From contig QCFD01000001.1 of assembly GCA_003278445.1 (NCBI GenBank), positions 124,001-188,000 of the forward strand: a DNA stretch of 64,000 nucleotides. Reading direction: 5' to 3'. This DNA is from Prochlorococcus sp. AG-363-B05. GTDB taxonomy: Bacteria > Cyanobacteriota > Cyanobacteriia > PCC-6307 > Cyanobiaceae. Positions within the stretch are counted from its first letter, which is position 1, and the number at the start of each line of letters is the position of its first letter. The notes beneath the pieces were generated by a model. The model was given only the letters and a program-made list of their open reading frames with translations. It was not told the DNA's origin and searched no databases. Positions 30,774-41,558 of this stretch are shown here, piece after piece. A program made the position numbers and the translations under genes.

Positions 30774-33677
30774 ATGTCCACTGACCATACCCTGGTAATT
30801 GTTGAAAGTCCCACAAAGGCGAAAACCATTAAAGGTTTTTTGCCTAAGGATTTCCAAGTTCTTGCGTCAATGGGGCATATAAGAGACTTGCCTAACAATG
30901 CTTCTGAGATCCCTGCCAAGCACAAGGGGGAAAAATGGGCAACGATTGGGGTTAATACAACTTCTGATTTTGATCCTTTGTATGTGATACCCAAAGACAA
31001 GAAAAAAATTGTCAAGGAATTAAAACAATCATTAAAGGGTGCTAGTGAATTGTTGCTTGCAACTGATGAAGATAGAGAAGGGGAAAGTATTAGTTGGCAT
31101 TTGATGAATGTGCTTGATCCCAAAATCCCCGTGAAGAGGATGGTTTTTCACGAGATAACTAAAGAAGCAATTTCAAAAGCTCTCTCGAAGACAAGAGAAA
31201 TTGATATGGAATTAGTTCATGCTCAAGAGACAAGAAGGATATTAGACAGATTAGTTGGATATACATTGTCACCTCTTTTATGGAAAAAAGTTTCTTGGGG
31301 TTTATCTGCTGGAAGAGTTCAATCGGTTGCCGTAAGATTGCTTGTTTTGCGAGAGAGAGCAAGAAGAGCTTTTAAAAGTGGGAGTTATTGGGATTTAAAA
31401 GCAAAACTAGAAAAAGAGGGTTGTGAATTTGAGGTGAAAATTATCTCTATTGGTGGGCAAAGAATTGCTAGTGGTAGTGACTTTGATGAGTCAACAGGCT
31501 TATTGAAGTCTGGTCGAAATGTTAAATTACTCAAAGAAGAAGAATCCAGAGAACTTGCGCAAAAATTAACTACTGAAAAATGGGAAGTAACGAATGTCGA
31601 AGAAAAACCGACAATTCGTAAACCAGTTCCTCCTTTTACTACAAGTACGTTACAGCAAGAGGCTAATAGAAAACTTCGATTATCAGCTAGGGAAACGATG
31701 AGATGTGCTCAGGGTTTATATGAAAGAGGTTTTATTACATATATGAGAACAGATTCAGTCAACCTGTCTGATCAGGCTGTAAATGCTTCACGAAAGTGTG
31801 TTGAATCAAAATATGGTGCTGAATATTTAAGTGATAAACCTCGCCAATTCTCAAATAAGACTAGAAATGCCCAAGAAGCTCATGAAGCAATCCGTCCTTC
31901 TGGTGAGAGATTTAAAACACCTAAAGAGTCAAACTTGCAGGGAAGGGACCTTTCTCTATACGAATTGATTTGGAAAAGAACCGTTGCTAGTCAAATGGCC
32001 GATGCAAGGTTGACAATGCTTGGGGTTGAACTACAAGCGTCGGATGTATCTTTTAGGGCGAGTGGTAAAAGAATAGATTTTCCTGGCTTCTTTAGAGCTT
32101 ATGTTGAAGGAAGTGATGACCCTGATAGTGCTCTTGAAGGGCAGGAAGTTCTTTTGCCTGATTTAGCTGTTGGAGATGCTCCTATAGCCAAAGATGTTGA
32201 AGCTTTAGGGCATCAGACTCAGCCGCCTGCTAGATATAGCGAAGCTTCATTAGTTAAAACACTTGAGAAAGAAGGTATAGGTCGCCCATCAACATATGCA
32301 AGTATTATAGGAACAATCGTAGACCGAGGATATTCAGTCCTAAATAACAATTCTTTGACTCCTAGCTTTACAGCATTTGCTGTTACTGCGCTTCTAGAAG
32401 AACACTTCCCTGACCTTGTAGATACAAGTTTTACAGCTCGAATGGAATCTACCCTTGATGAAATATCAACAGGAAAAGTGAATTGGCTGCCATACCTAAA
32501 GGGGTTTTATAAAGGTGATACTGGTCTAGAGAATCAAGTTCAACAAAGAGAAGGAGATATAGATGGAGGCGAGTTCAGGTCTGTTTCCTTGGAAGGACTT
32601 TCGTCTCTTGTTAGATTGGGTAAATTTGGAACATATTTAGAATCAAAGTATCTAGGTGAAAATGGGAAGCCTATAACAGCCACTCTCCCTCAGGAAATTA
32701 CTCCTGCAGATTTGGACGAGAATATCGCAGAGATGATATTAAAACAAAAAGCTGAAGGACCTGAGTCACTTGGAGTCGATCCTGATAGTGGGCAGAATTT
32801 ATATCTACTAAATGGTAGGTATGGTCATTTTGTGCAAAGGGGTTTGGTTGTTGAAGTGAAAGATCTTGGCATCCCTAAAGGTAAGAAAAAACTTGGTAAT
32901 CTTCGCCTGTATAAAAGTAGTCAATATGGACTTTACTTGAAGCAGGATGCATCAAAAGTTCAGCTTTTATTGCCGGAGAATATTAAAGAGGAGGATATTG
33001 ATGTTGAGAAAGCAATTGAATATTTAGAAGATAAATCATTAAAAAAGGCTCCAAACCCTAAAAGAACTTCATTGCCAAAAAATTTAAAACCTGAAAATTT
33101 AACCTTTGAGGAGGCTCTTGGATTGATTCAACTGCCACGTCTATTAGGTGAACATCCAGATGGAGGTAAAGTTCAATCTAGTTTGGGTAGATTTGGCCCT
33201 TATGTTGTTTGGAGTAAAAATGATGGTGAAAAAGATTATCGCTCAATCAAGGGGGAAGATGATGTCCTTCAAATAAATATAGACAGAGCTCTTGAGCTTT
33301 TATCTATCCCAAAACGGGGTAGAGGTGGAAGAACTGCTTTGAAGGAACTTGGGATCCCAGAAGGAGAAAAAGAATCTATCCAATTATTTAATGGACCTTA
33401 TGGTTTGTATGTTAAGCAGGGGAAAGTAAATGCCTCTTTGCCTGAGGGAAAAGGTGTTGAAGATATTTCTATTGAAGAAGCAATAAAACTGTTGGCTGAT
33501 AAGAAATCAAGTAAAAAATCAACTTCGAAGAAAAAAACTTCTTCAAAAAAGATTGCTAAATCTACTAAGAAAGTTTCGACTTCGTCATCAAAAAAAGATA
33601 GCACTCCCAAAGCCCCCTCTACAACTAAAACAGGACGTCTAAGAGCTAGTAAAGTAAGGGTTATTAAAACCAAATGA
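30774..33677 (+). CDS. topA: DNA topoisomerase I with Lys-rich C-terminal tail
   Basis: LVIVESPTKAKTIKGFLP, LATDEDREGESISWHL, FITYMRTDSVNLS, IGRPSTYASIIGTI. Confidence 0.98.
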   Translation: MSTDHTLVIVESPTKAKTIKGFLPKDFQVLASMGHIRDLPNNASEIPAKHKGEKWATIGVNTTSDFDPLYVIPKDKKKIVKELKQSLKGASELLLATDEDREGESISWHLMNVLDPKIPVKRMVFHEITKEAISKALSKTREIDMELVHAQETRRILDRLVGYTLSPLLWKKVSWGLSAGRVQSVAVRLLVLRERARRAFKSGSYWDLKAKLEKEGCEFEVKIISIGGQRIASGSDFDESTGLLKSGRNVKLLKEEESRELAQKLTTEKWEVTNVEEKPTIRKPVPPFTTSTLQQEANRKLRLSARETMRCAQGLYERGFITYMRTDSVNLSDQAVNASRKCVESKYGAEYLSDKPRQFSNKTRNAQEAHEAIRPSGERFKTPKESNLQGRDLSLYELIWKRTVASQMADARLTMLGVELQASDVSFRASGKRIDFPGFFRAYVEGSDDPDSALEGQEVLLPDLAVGDAPIAKDVEALGHQTQPPARYSEASLVKTLEKEGIGRPSTYASIIGTIVDRGYSVLNNNSLTPSFTAFAVTALLEEHFPDLVDTSFTARMESTLDEISTGKVNWLPYLKGFYKGDTGLENQVQQREGDIDGGEFRSVSLEGLSSLVRLGKFGTYLESKYLGENGKPITATLPQEITPADLDENIAEMILKQKAEGPESLGVDPDSGQNLYLLNGRYGHFVQRGLVVEVKDLGIPKGKKKLGNLRLYKSSQYGLYLKQDASKVQLLLPENIKEEDIDVEKAIEYLEDKSLKKAPNPKRTSLPKNLKPENLTFEEALGLIQLPRLLGEHPDGGKVQSSLGRFGPYVVWSKNDGEKDYRSIKGEDDVLQINIDRALELLSIPKRGRGGRTALKELGIPEGEKESIQLFNGPYGLYVKQGKVNASLPEGKGVEDISIEEAIKLLADKKSSKKSTSKKKTSSKKIAKSTKKVSTSSSKKDSTPKAPSTTKTGRLRASKVRVIKTK

Positions 33678-33681
33678 AATT

Positions 33682-34176
33682 TTGAATATTACAAGATTAG
33701 TTGAGAAGATGTTTGTTGGATTATTTCTAACAGCTATCCTTATTCCACTGCAATCCTGCTCAAATACTCTAATTGGCGAAAAGCTTGAAGATAGTTTTGA
33801 TATTACCGAGAATCCAACAATCTTAAAAAATGTTACTAAAGTTAAAGAGCTAACTAAACCAAACGAAATAAAAAAAATCAAACTCAGCAAAATGGTTGAT
33901 GAGAAAGTTAATGAAAATATACGAGTAAGCAATTTAAAAAACAATTCAAAATCTAATAAAGATAGACTTAGTCAAAAATCAATTAAATCAAAAAAGAAGG
34001 TAATCTTTAAGCCTCAGCCATACAGAATTATCTTAAAATTATCAGGTGCAAATCCTTCTGCTCCGGCAGAGACTGTTACGGCAGCTCTGAGGAAAGCAGG
34101 AGTTGAGTTTGAGGTCGAAAAGATTGAACGTTACGAAGAGAGAAGTGTTTTAAAGGATTCATTCTCGGAAAGATAA
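33682..34176 (+). CDS. putative lipoprotein
   Basis: Hydrophobic segment and lipobox-like LQSC (GLFLTAILIPLQSCSNT). Confidence 0.6.
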   Translation: MNITRLVEKMFVGLFLTAILIPLQSCSNTLIGEKLEDSFDITENPTILKNVTKVKELTKPNEIKKIKLSKMVDEKVNENIRVSNLKNNSKSNKDRLSQKSIKSKKKVIFKPQPYRIILKLSGANPSAPAETVTAALRKAGVEFEVEKIERYEERSVLKDSFSER

Positions 34177-34180
34177 TATT

Positions 34181-34867
34181 TTGACCTTAGATAATAAAAA
34201 CTTTCTAAAAAGTAGATCTCCTTATCAAGCTCCTCTAAGCAAAAGGAAGGCCTTGAAAATTGTTGAGTCTTCTTATTTGGCTGCTGCGACTTCATTGATT
34301 TGGATGGCTCTTTATTATTTGCCTATTGGTGGAGCGTTTTTTCGTCTCGCTTTACCATTGCCTTTGGCTCTTTTGCTGATTCGCAGAGGTGTTAAAACAG
34401 GGATTGAGGGGGTGGTTATTTGTGTGATGTTATTGGCTACTCTAATGGGGCCACTAAGAGGACCTTTAGTCCTTTTCCCTTACGGGTTACTTTCCTTGTG
34501 GTTAGGATATAGTTGGCAAAAAGGATGGAACTGGTGGTTAAGTTGGAGTGTCGGAGTTGTAATTGGAACTATGGGTTTTTTAGTTAGGGTGTTTGTTCTA
34601 TCTCTTTTGGTCGGTGAGAACTTATGGGTCATTATTACTCGTGCTGGAGCAGCATTGATTGAGAAAGGAATAGATATTTTCAATTTGCCTTTTATCCCGA
34701 ATATGACGCAGGTTCAAATGGTTGCGCTATGTCTTGTTATAACTCAAGAAATCGTTTACGTTCTTTGTTTACATGCTTTGGCATATTGGATTTTTCCTAG
34801 ACTCAAATCCTTTATACCTACCCCTCCCACGTTGTTAGAAAATCTAATTTCTCTTGAACCTAATTGA
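34181..34867 (+). CDS. DUF2232-like polytopic membrane protein
   Basis: YLAAATSLIWMALYYLPIGGAFFRLALPLPLALLLIRRGVKTG and several TM segments. Confidence 0.75.
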   Translation: MTLDNKNFLKSRSPYQAPLSKRKALKIVESSYLAAATSLIWMALYYLPIGGAFFRLALPLPLALLLIRRGVKTGIEGVVICVMLLATLMGPLRGPLVLFPYGLLSLWLGYSWQKGWNWWLSWSVGVVIGTMGFLVRVFVLSLLVGENLWVIITRAGAALIEKGIDIFNLPFIPNMTQVQMVALCLVITQEIVYVLCLHALAYWIFPRLKSFIPTPPTLLENLISLEPN

Positions 34868-34873
34868 TAAATA

Positions 34874-36070
34874 ATGATAGGAGACAGTTACGTTTTATTG
34901 GCGTCAGGAATATTGGCTTTTGGGAAAGGGGTCCAAGAGCAGAATATTGAAGAAAAAGTAAAACGATGGCATGAAAATATTAGGAATATTGCTTTCTTTT
35001 TAATTCTAGCCGGAACTCAAACTGCTGAGATTGAGGGAATATCCTCTGCGGGTTCGACTCCTATATCTAGACGTTATACAGCTATTGCAGATGCCGAACT
35101 TTTGTTAAGAGGACCTTTGTTCTCCAAAAGATGGCCTTTGCCTCCTTTGCCTGCTGGGGTCTCTCCTGCTTTGATTAGCTATGTTGCATCAGATTTTTTA
35201 AAAATTCAACCAACTATTATTTCGGCAGGATTGCGGCAAAGACCCTCTTTTGAGCATATTTTTCTTGAGTCGTCAGAGATAGGCCCTGCTAGATGCTTGA
35301 GCTCAGGGAATGCGATGGACATTAGTAGAGTTCAACTTTTGTTTGATGGTGGGTTTAAAATAGGGAAGAAATTAAAACAATCTCTTTTAATTACAGAGTG
35401 TGTTCCAGGAGGAACAACAACAGCTTTTGCAGTTCTATCAGGCTTAGGAATAAATGTTGATGGTCTTATTAGTGGAAGCCATAGGAATCCTCCTTCAGAA
35501 TTAAAAAAAAAATTAGTTAACCAAGGGTTAAAGGCAGCTAAATTAGATCAATACGCCTCTTCTATTGATCTTATGGCTGCAGTAGGCGATCCATTTCAGC
35601 CAATTGCGGTTGGTTTGCTAATGGGAGCAAGAGAGTCTGGACAAGATATTCTATTAGGAGGAGGTTGTCAGATGTTGGCAGTATTGGCTTTAGTCTTAAA
35701 TGAAGTTGAACCTGAATTACGCTCTAATATTGTTGAAAAAGTCATAATAGGCACTACATCATGGTTGGTCGACGAATCACTTTCTTCTTCAAAACAAAGA
35801 AATTCTTTTATTCATTTGATGAATAATGTTGCTAAACATTTTAAAGTTAATATCCTTGGCTTAGCAAGTTCTTATAGATTTAATGATAGTAATCAAAAGG
35901 TTCTTCGCGACTATGAGATTGGATACGTCAAAGAAGGTGTTGGGGCTGGAGCATTATCATTACTCGCTCAAATCAAGGGATTGACTCAGAAAGAAATGAT
36001 TAGGAAATGCGATAGAGAGGTTGCTAATCTATTGAAATCAAAAGATGAAAAAACTATTGAAGGAATTTAA
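34874..36070 (+). CDS. nicotinate-nucleotide--dimethylbenzimidazole phosphoribosyltransferase-like (CobT family)
   Basis: LLITECVPGGTTTAFAVLSGLGI, DILLGGGCQMLAVLAL, VGAGALSLLAQ. Confidence 0.88.
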   Translation: MIGDSYVLLASGILAFGKGVQEQNIEEKVKRWHENIRNIAFFLILAGTQTAEIEGISSAGSTPISRRYTAIADAELLLRGPLFSKRWPLPPLPAGVSPALISYVASDFLKIQPTIISAGLRQRPSFEHIFLESSEIGPARCLSSGNAMDISRVQLLFDGGFKIGKKLKQSLLITECVPGGTTTAFAVLSGLGINVDGLISGSHRNPPSELKKKLVNQGLKAAKLDQYASSIDLMAAVGDPFQPIAVGLLMGARESGQDILLGGGCQMLAVLALVLNEVEPELRSNIVEKVIIGTTSWLVDESLSSSKQRNSFIHLMNNVAKHFKVNILGLASSYRFNDSNQKVLRDYEIGYVKEGVGAGALSLLAQIKGLTQKEMIRKCDREVANLLKSKDEKTIEGI

Positions 36071-36075
36071 ATAAT

Positions 36076-37077
36076 ATGCAGACGAATAAATTGGGAAGGA
36101 GAGATTTTATAAAGTATGGGCTAATTTCTTCGATGTTTTTATTCTCAGGATGTTCAATAGCTCAACAAAAACTTTCTTTGAGAGGTGTTTCTAATAGCTT
36201 CCCTAGTGAATTGATAAATAGTCTATCTAATACTTGGGAGTTTTTCCCAATAAGCGATATCGAATTAAAAAATTTTTCTTATAATTCTATTCTTCAAGAA
36301 AAAACAGATTTAATAGTCTTCAATGACGGTTGGATTTCTAATTTACCTTTTGGTTCACTTCAAGAGATTAAAGCACCTTATCTTAGAGATGATTTCAGTA
36401 AGCAAGCCAGATCTTTTCTTGCTGGGTTAGGCGAGGATTATAAAAATAGAATTTTTCCTTTAGCTGTTAGCCCTTGGGTCATACTTTTCAGGAATGAAGA
36501 TTCACTAGCTCTAAATAATAAGAATTCTTGGAAAGTTATCTTTTCAACTGCACTGAAAAATCAAATAGTTTTTCCAAATAGTCCTTATCTTCTGATTTCT
36601 ATTGCCCAAAAAATTGGTTTTGATAATGACTTTTCAAAAATCAAAAGTCAAGCTAAGTCATTTGATGATCGTAATGCATTGAATTGGGTCGTTTCAGGTA
36701 GAGCCAATGCGACAGTTCTTCCTTTATCTAGTTGTGTCGATAGTCTTATTAAAGATCCGCGATTATCTATTCTTTTCCCCAATGAAGGATGCCCATTGAA
36801 TTGGACAGTCCTTGCTTCTCCCATGTTATCTTCAGAGCCTTTCCCTACTGATTGGTTTAATTTGTTGTGGGGGCCAACTTATTTTAGACGTTTAATAAGA
36901 AAAGGTTTTTTCCCTCCAACTAGCTTTTCAGATTTAAGGAAAAAATATATAAATATTTCTCAAAAGTATCAATCTATTTTCATTCCAGAAGAAAGTGCTT
37001 GGAATAGATCTTGGTCATTGCCTGTACTGAGCTTTGAGGAAAAAAAGAACTTAGCTTTGTATTGGAATAATTCATAA
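36076..37077 (+). CDS. extracellular solute-binding-like protein, putative Tat-exported lipoprotein
   Basis: RRDFIKYGLISSMFLFSGCS twin-Arg and lipobox; SBP-like body. Confidence 0.65.
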   Translation: MQTNKLGRRDFIKYGLISSMFLFSGCSIAQQKLSLRGVSNSFPSELINSLSNTWEFFPISDIELKNFSYNSILQEKTDLIVFNDGWISNLPFGSLQEIKAPYLRDDFSKQARSFLAGLGEDYKNRIFPLAVSPWVILFRNEDSLALNNKNSWKVIFSTALKNQIVFPNSPYLLISIAQKIGFDNDFSKIKSQAKSFDDRNALNWVVSGRANATVLPLSSCVDSLIKDPRLSILFPNEGCPLNWTVLASPMLSSEPFPTDWFNLLWGPTYFRRLIRKGFFPPTSFSDLRKKYINISQKYQSIFIPEESAWNRSWSLPVLSFEEKKNLALYWNNS

Positions 37078-37162
37078 TCAAACTTCATTCGAAATTCAAA
37101 TAAAGTTTTTGAAGACATATTTAAATACCTTCACTAGCATTCTAAAAGTTGTAGGTTTCATA

Positions 37163-37819
37163 ATGTTTACTGGTTTAATTCAGTCCATTGGTACTATCAA
37201 GAAAAATAATATAGGTGTAGTTGTTGATGGATGTAAGCCATTTTCTCCTTTGAAACTTGGTGATAGTGTCTCTGTGGATGGAGTTTGCTTAACTGTTTCT
37301 GAATTAATGAATGATTCTTTTTTGGCGAATATAAGTGAGGAGACTCTAAGAAGAACAAATCTTGCAGATAAAGCTCAAAAAAATGGTCATGTGAATCTTG
37401 AGCCAGCATTGCGTCTTTCTGATCGATTAGGTGGACATATTGTTAGTGGACACATAGATGGGATGGGGGAAGTCATTTCTATTGAAGATTTGAAAAATTC
37501 ATGGAATTTGAAAGTGTCTTGGGATGACCTGAGCTTTTGTAGATATATGTGTGATAAGGCCAGTATTAGCTTAAATGGAATAAGTCTTACTATTGCAGAG
37601 ACATATGATTATGGACGTAATTTTTCAATAGCCGTAATACCTCATACTTGGTCAAATACTTGCTTACAGTTTTTAAAAATTGGCGAAAAAGTTAATTTGG
37701 AGGTTGATGTAATTGCTAAATATGCTGAAAAGCTGTTAAAAGTAAATGAAAAAGAGTCCGTTAAAAAACAAAATCCAGTAATCAGCTCCCAGTGGCTTAA
37801 TGAGCAAGGTTGGATTTAA
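37163..37819 (+). CDS. ribE: riboflavin synthase alpha chain
   Basis: MFTGLIQSIGTI, GDSVSVDGVCLTVSEL, GHIVSGHIDGMGEV, SLNGISLTI; start at internal Met of the longer ORF. Confidence 0.95.
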   Translation: MFTGLIQSIGTIKKNNIGVVVDGCKPFSPLKLGDSVSVDGVCLTVSELMNDSFLANISEETLRRTNLADKAQKNGHVNLEPALRLSDRLGGHIVSGHIDGMGEVISIEDLKNSWNLKVSWDDLSFCRYMCDKASISLNGISLTIAETYDYGRNFSIAVIPHTWSNTCLQFLKIGEKVNLEVDVIAKYAEKLLKVNEKESVKKQNPVISSQWLNEQGWI

Positions 37820-37861
37820 TAGCTTAAAATTTTATCTCAGTGACTCCTACTTAAATAATAA

Positions 37862-38218
37862 TTATTTCTTGAGTGGTAACAAACTGATTGCTCCAGACTC
37901 TTTTCTGACATCAATACGAAATTCTTGTCCAGGTTCAAGACCTAATTTTTTTGTATATGCATGTCCAATAAGAAGATTGCCATTACCATGAACTTTTGTG
38001 CGAAATTCTGCTTGTCTTCCTCTTGAAGATCTATTCCCTGCTCTTCCTGGTCCATTTGAGCGAAGTTTATAACCTTTGGCTTCAACTAAAGCACGATAGA
38101 AATTTTTACGTAAAACTCTCCCGCTTGGCCCAACGTAACCACATCCCTTAGCGATTTCGTCTTCTGGACATTTGCTCAAAGATCTTGCTTTGTCTAGGAG
38201 TTCTTTTCCAACAAGCAT
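37862..38218 (-). CDS. cyanobacterial AbrB-like transcriptional regulator
   Basis: MLVGKELLDKARSLSKCPEDEIAKGCGYVGPSGRVLRKNFYRALVEAKGY, C-terminal AbrB-like swapped-hairpin region. Confidence 0.88.
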   Translation of the reverse strand: MLVGKELLDKARSLSKCPEDEIAKGCGYVGPSGRVLRKNFYRALVEAKGYKLRSNGPGRAGNRSSRGRQAEFRTKVHGNGNLLIGHAYTKKLGLEPGQEFRIDVRKESGAISLLPLKK

Positions 38219-38313
38219 TTCAGACTTATTTAATTAATTGAATTCTGACGAATAAGTGGAATTGTGGCAACAAATTAATTTAAATATTCTTTCTTAGTAT
38301 CAATATTTAACGC

Positions 38314-38919
38314 TCAAAGCAGATAAAGGATAATGAATAAAACGACCCAAATCCCATCTACGAAGTGCCAATAGAGCTCTACTGCTTCAAATGGAAACTT
38401 GTTTTCTTTATTTACTCGACCTTGAGGAACGCGTGTTTGCCACCAAATGATCATTATCATTATGGATCCAAGAGTAACGTGAAGCCCGTGAAAACCAGTT
38501 AATGCGTAAAAAGTACTTGCAAATAGATTGTCAGTTAATCCAAAAGGCAAAGTAAAGTATTCAAACATTTGGCTGATTAAAAATGCCACTCCCAATGCAC
38601 CTGTAATAAGAAGCCATTTTTGACATTGTGTTGCTTCATTCTTTTCTAGAAATTTTCCAGCTCTATGAAAAGTAAAGCTACTAACTAATAGCAAAACTGT
38701 ATTTAAAGTTGGTAAAGGTAGCTCTAATTCGTAAATAGCATCAGGACCTATGGGATTGACTGCTTTAAAAGTTAGATATGCAGCAAAAAAACCTGCAAAG
38801 GTCATTCCGTCTGCGATTAAAAAAGCTATGAGTCCGAATAAGCGGAAATCTTCATGTTCTTCTTTTGAGAGATCGTTCTTGATTTCTGAGGATTGCTCTT
38901 TCGGGACTAGTGATGTCAT
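38314..38919 (-). CDS. ctaE: cytochrome c oxidase subunit III
   Basis: GLIAFLIADGMTFAGFFAAYLTFK, TGFHGLHVTLGSIMI, ELYWHFVDGIWVVLFIILYL. Confidence 0.96.
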   Translation of the reverse strand: MTSLVPKEQSSEIKNDLSKEEHEDFRLFGLIAFLIADGMTFAGFFAAYLTFKAVNPIGPDAIYELELPLPTLNTVLLLVSSFTFHRAGKFLEKNEATQCQKWLLITGALGVAFLISQMFEYFTLPFGLTDNLFASTFYALTGFHGLHVTLGSIMIMIIWWQTRVPQGRVNKENKFPFEAVELYWHFVDGIWVVLFIILYLL

Positions 38920-40556
38920 TTTTTTTGCTCCTGAGATTCATTTGAATCTCTTCTTCCATACCCATATGGCTCCAGAACTAGTGGAGCTTCTCCAACCCAA
39001 TTCTCAACAGGGGGTGGTGAGCTTGTTAACCATTCAGGAGTGAGTGCATTCCAGGGGTTGTCCCCAGCATTATCTCCGTAGAGGATGCTTCGAACAACAT
39101 TCCATAGAAAAGGAAGAGTACTTAAAGCCATTAATAAGGCTCCTAAGCTACTTATTTGATTAATTAATTGAAATTGCGGATCGTACTCTGCAACTCGTCG
39201 AGGCATCCCATTTAAGCCTAACCAATGTTGAGGAGCAAAACAAAGATTAAAGCCTATAAAGGTAATTATGAAATGGAATCTTCCAAGATTTTCATTGAGC
39301 ATTTTCCCAGTGAATTTTGGGAACCAATGATAAATTGAGGAGAAGATAACAAATACAGAACCTCCATAGACTATGTAATGAAAATGAGCAACAACAAAAT
39401 AGGTGTCATGCACATGAACATCAAAAGGCACTTGAGCTAATGCAACTCCTGTTATTCCTCCTAAAACGAAGTTAATAATAAATCCACATGAAAATAGCAT
39501 GGCACTATTAAGTGAAATTTTCCCTCCCCATAAAGTTGCAACCCAATTGAAAAATTTAATACCCGTAGGAACAGCTATAAAAGCAGTCGCTATTGTGAAA
39601 AATAAGCGCATCCATGGAGGAGTTCCACTCGTAAACATATGATGGGCCCAAACAACTAGACCTAAAACAACTATCCCCATAATTGAAAAGACCATTGTTG
39701 TATAGCCAAAAAGTGGTTTTCTACTATGGATTGGGAGTATTTCACTGACTAAACCAAAGGCAGGTAGAACCATGATATAAACAGCAGGATGAGAGTAAAA
39801 CCAAAAAAGATGTTGATAAACAATTACGTTTCCCCCAAGACTTGGATTAAAGAAACCGGTATGAGCAACTATGTCAAAGCTCAAAAGTATTAAAGTCCCA
39901 GCAAGTACCGGAGTTGATAAAACAACAAGAATACTTGTACCCAGCATTGCCCAGCAATACATAGGTAATTGCATTAATTTAAGCCCAGGTCTCCGAAGTT
40001 TTAGGATGGTGGCGATGAAATTAATACCACCAAAGATTGAGCTCCCTCCCAAAAGCAAGACACTTAATATCCAAATGATTTGACCTGCTGCTGGAGTCGT
40101 AATGCTTAAGGGTGGATAGGCTGTCCACCCAGACTGTGCGGCACCATTTATGAAATAGCTGGTTATCAACATTAAACCGGAGGGGGGGATTAGCCAAAAA
40201 GCTACTGCATTCAGTCTGGGGAAGGCCATGTCCCTAGCACCAACATAAAAAGGTATTAAATAGTTTCCAAAAGCACCATTAACTACAGGCACGATCCATA
40301 AAAAAATCATGATTGTGCCGTGGAGAGTTAGAACTTGGTTATAAACTTCTCTTGGCATGAAATCTGAAAGTGGACTAATGAGTTCTATTCTTATTGCGCC
40401 AGCTAAAGACCCTCCGATCAAATAAAACAAGAAACCACATACTAAATATTGAAGACCTATAACTTTATGATCAAGACTAAAACTTAAATACCTGAGCCAG
40501 CCAGTTGGTTGAAGTTTTTCTGGAGGAGTGTTGCTTGGTTTTAATGAAATAGTCAT
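38916..40556 (-). CDS. ctaD: cytochrome c oxidase subunit I
   Basis: LTLHGTIMIFLWIVP, QHLFWFYSHPAVYIMVLPAFG, HDTYFVVAHFHYI. Confidence 0.98.
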   Translation of the reverse strand: MTISLKPSNTPPEKLQPTGWLRYLSFSLDHKVIGLQYLVCGFLFYLIGGSLAGAIRIELISPLSDFMPREVYNQVLTLHGTIMIFLWIVPVVNGAFGNYLIPFYVGARDMAFPRLNAVAFWLIPPSGLMLITSYFINGAAQSGWTAYPPLSITTPAAGQIIWILSVLLLGGSSIFGGINFIATILKLRRPGLKLMQLPMYCWAMLGTSILVVLSTPVLAGTLILLSFDIVAHTGFFNPSLGGNVIVYQHLFWFYSHPAVYIMVLPAFGLVSEILPIHSRKPLFGYTTMVFSIMGIVVLGLVVWAHHMFTSGTPPWMRLFFTIATAFIAVPTGIKFFNWVATLWGGKISLNSAMLFSCGFIINFVLGGITGVALAQVPFDVHVHDTYFVVAHFHYIVYGGSVFVIFSSIYHWFPKFTGKMLNENLGRFHFIITFIGFNLCFAPQHWLGLNGMPRRVAEYDPQFQLINQISSLGALLMALSTLPFLWNVVRSILYGDNAGDNPWNALTPEWLTSSPPPVENWVGEAPLVLEPYGYGRRDSNESQEQKK

Positions 40557-40560
40557 GATC

Positions 40561-41373
40561 TTAAATTGTTTCCTTAGAGTTTTCTCTTAACCAATTATCA
40601 AAGTCTTCTTGTTCATCAACTATTACGTTTGATCTCATCCCTCCATGATATGGCCCACACAACTCTGCACAAACAATTGGGAAATTACCTGCTTTAGTTG
40701 GAGTGAAATTTAAGATCGTTGGTTGGCCAGGAATAACATCCTGTTTAAGTCTAAATTGAGGAACCCAAAAAGCATGTATGACATCTTTAGACTCCATTTT
40801 TAAACTAACCTCTTTTCCCAGTGGAACATGAAGTTCTCCCGAAATAATATCTCCTTTTGGATAATGAAAGATAAAAGCAAATTGCATTGCAGTTAATTCA
40901 ATTGCTAATGGGGATGAATTATTTGAATAAGTAGTCTCAATTGGGCCGGAACCTATACCCCCCCAAACTCTCTCGGTCTGATTTCCCATTTGCCCATTGT
41001 GATCATGCATTAAAGGTTGCATGCCCCCCATCCGATCATAAATATCGTAGCTATATAAACCTACAAACAATACAACAATTGCAGGAACTGCTGTCCAGAA
41101 AATTTCTAAGCTGATATTACCTTCTAAATCAATTCCATCACCAGTTTCTCCAGGCCTACGACGGAATTGAATAAGGCTATAAATTACTAAAGCAGTCATA
41201 CCTATAAAAAGTATGCAGCCAATAATGAATAGGACTCTGTAGAGCTCATCATAAACAGGAGCATTCATGCTCGCACTCACGGGAAGCATATCTACGTTGT
41301 AAGCAATCCAAACTCCTCCTATGCCAAGAATTAAACTTGATGAAAGAGTTAGGATGGCCGACAGTTTCGGCAA
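40561..41373 (-). CDS. ctaC: cytochrome c oxidase subunit II
   Basis: CuA motif CAELCGPYHGGMRS; SKDVIHAFWVPQFRLKQDVIPGQ. Confidence 0.97.
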   Translation of the reverse strand: MPKLSAILTLSSSLILGIGGVWIAYNVDMLPVSASMNAPVYDELYRVLFIIGCILFIGMTALVIYSLIQFRRRPGETGDGIDLEGNISLEIFWTAVPAIVVLFVGLYSYDIYDRMGGMQPLMHDHNGQMGNQTERVWGGIGSGPIETTYSNNSSPLAIELTAMQFAFIFHYPKGDIISGELHVPLGKEVSLKMESKDVIHAFWVPQFRLKQDVIPGQPTILNFTPTKAGNFPIVCAELCGPYHGGMRSNVIVDEQEDFDNWLRENSKETI

Positions 41374-41558
41374 GAAAATCTCCTTTTTCTATTTATAGGT
41401 TATGGGCAAAAGTAATTAATGTACTGACTAATTGTTAATTCAAGATGAATAATTTATTTTTACAGGGAATATTTATGTTGCAGTCCGTTTATTCAGGTGA
41501 CGTGTACGAAGTAATCGCTACGTTTAATTAATAATGATCTTGATGGATTTTTGCATAC

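Noticed and set aside
33398-33944. Minus-strand ORFs opposite the topA 3' end and the lipoprotein gene
   Set aside because: Mirror translations of Lys/Ser-rich coding sequence, with no supporting motif.
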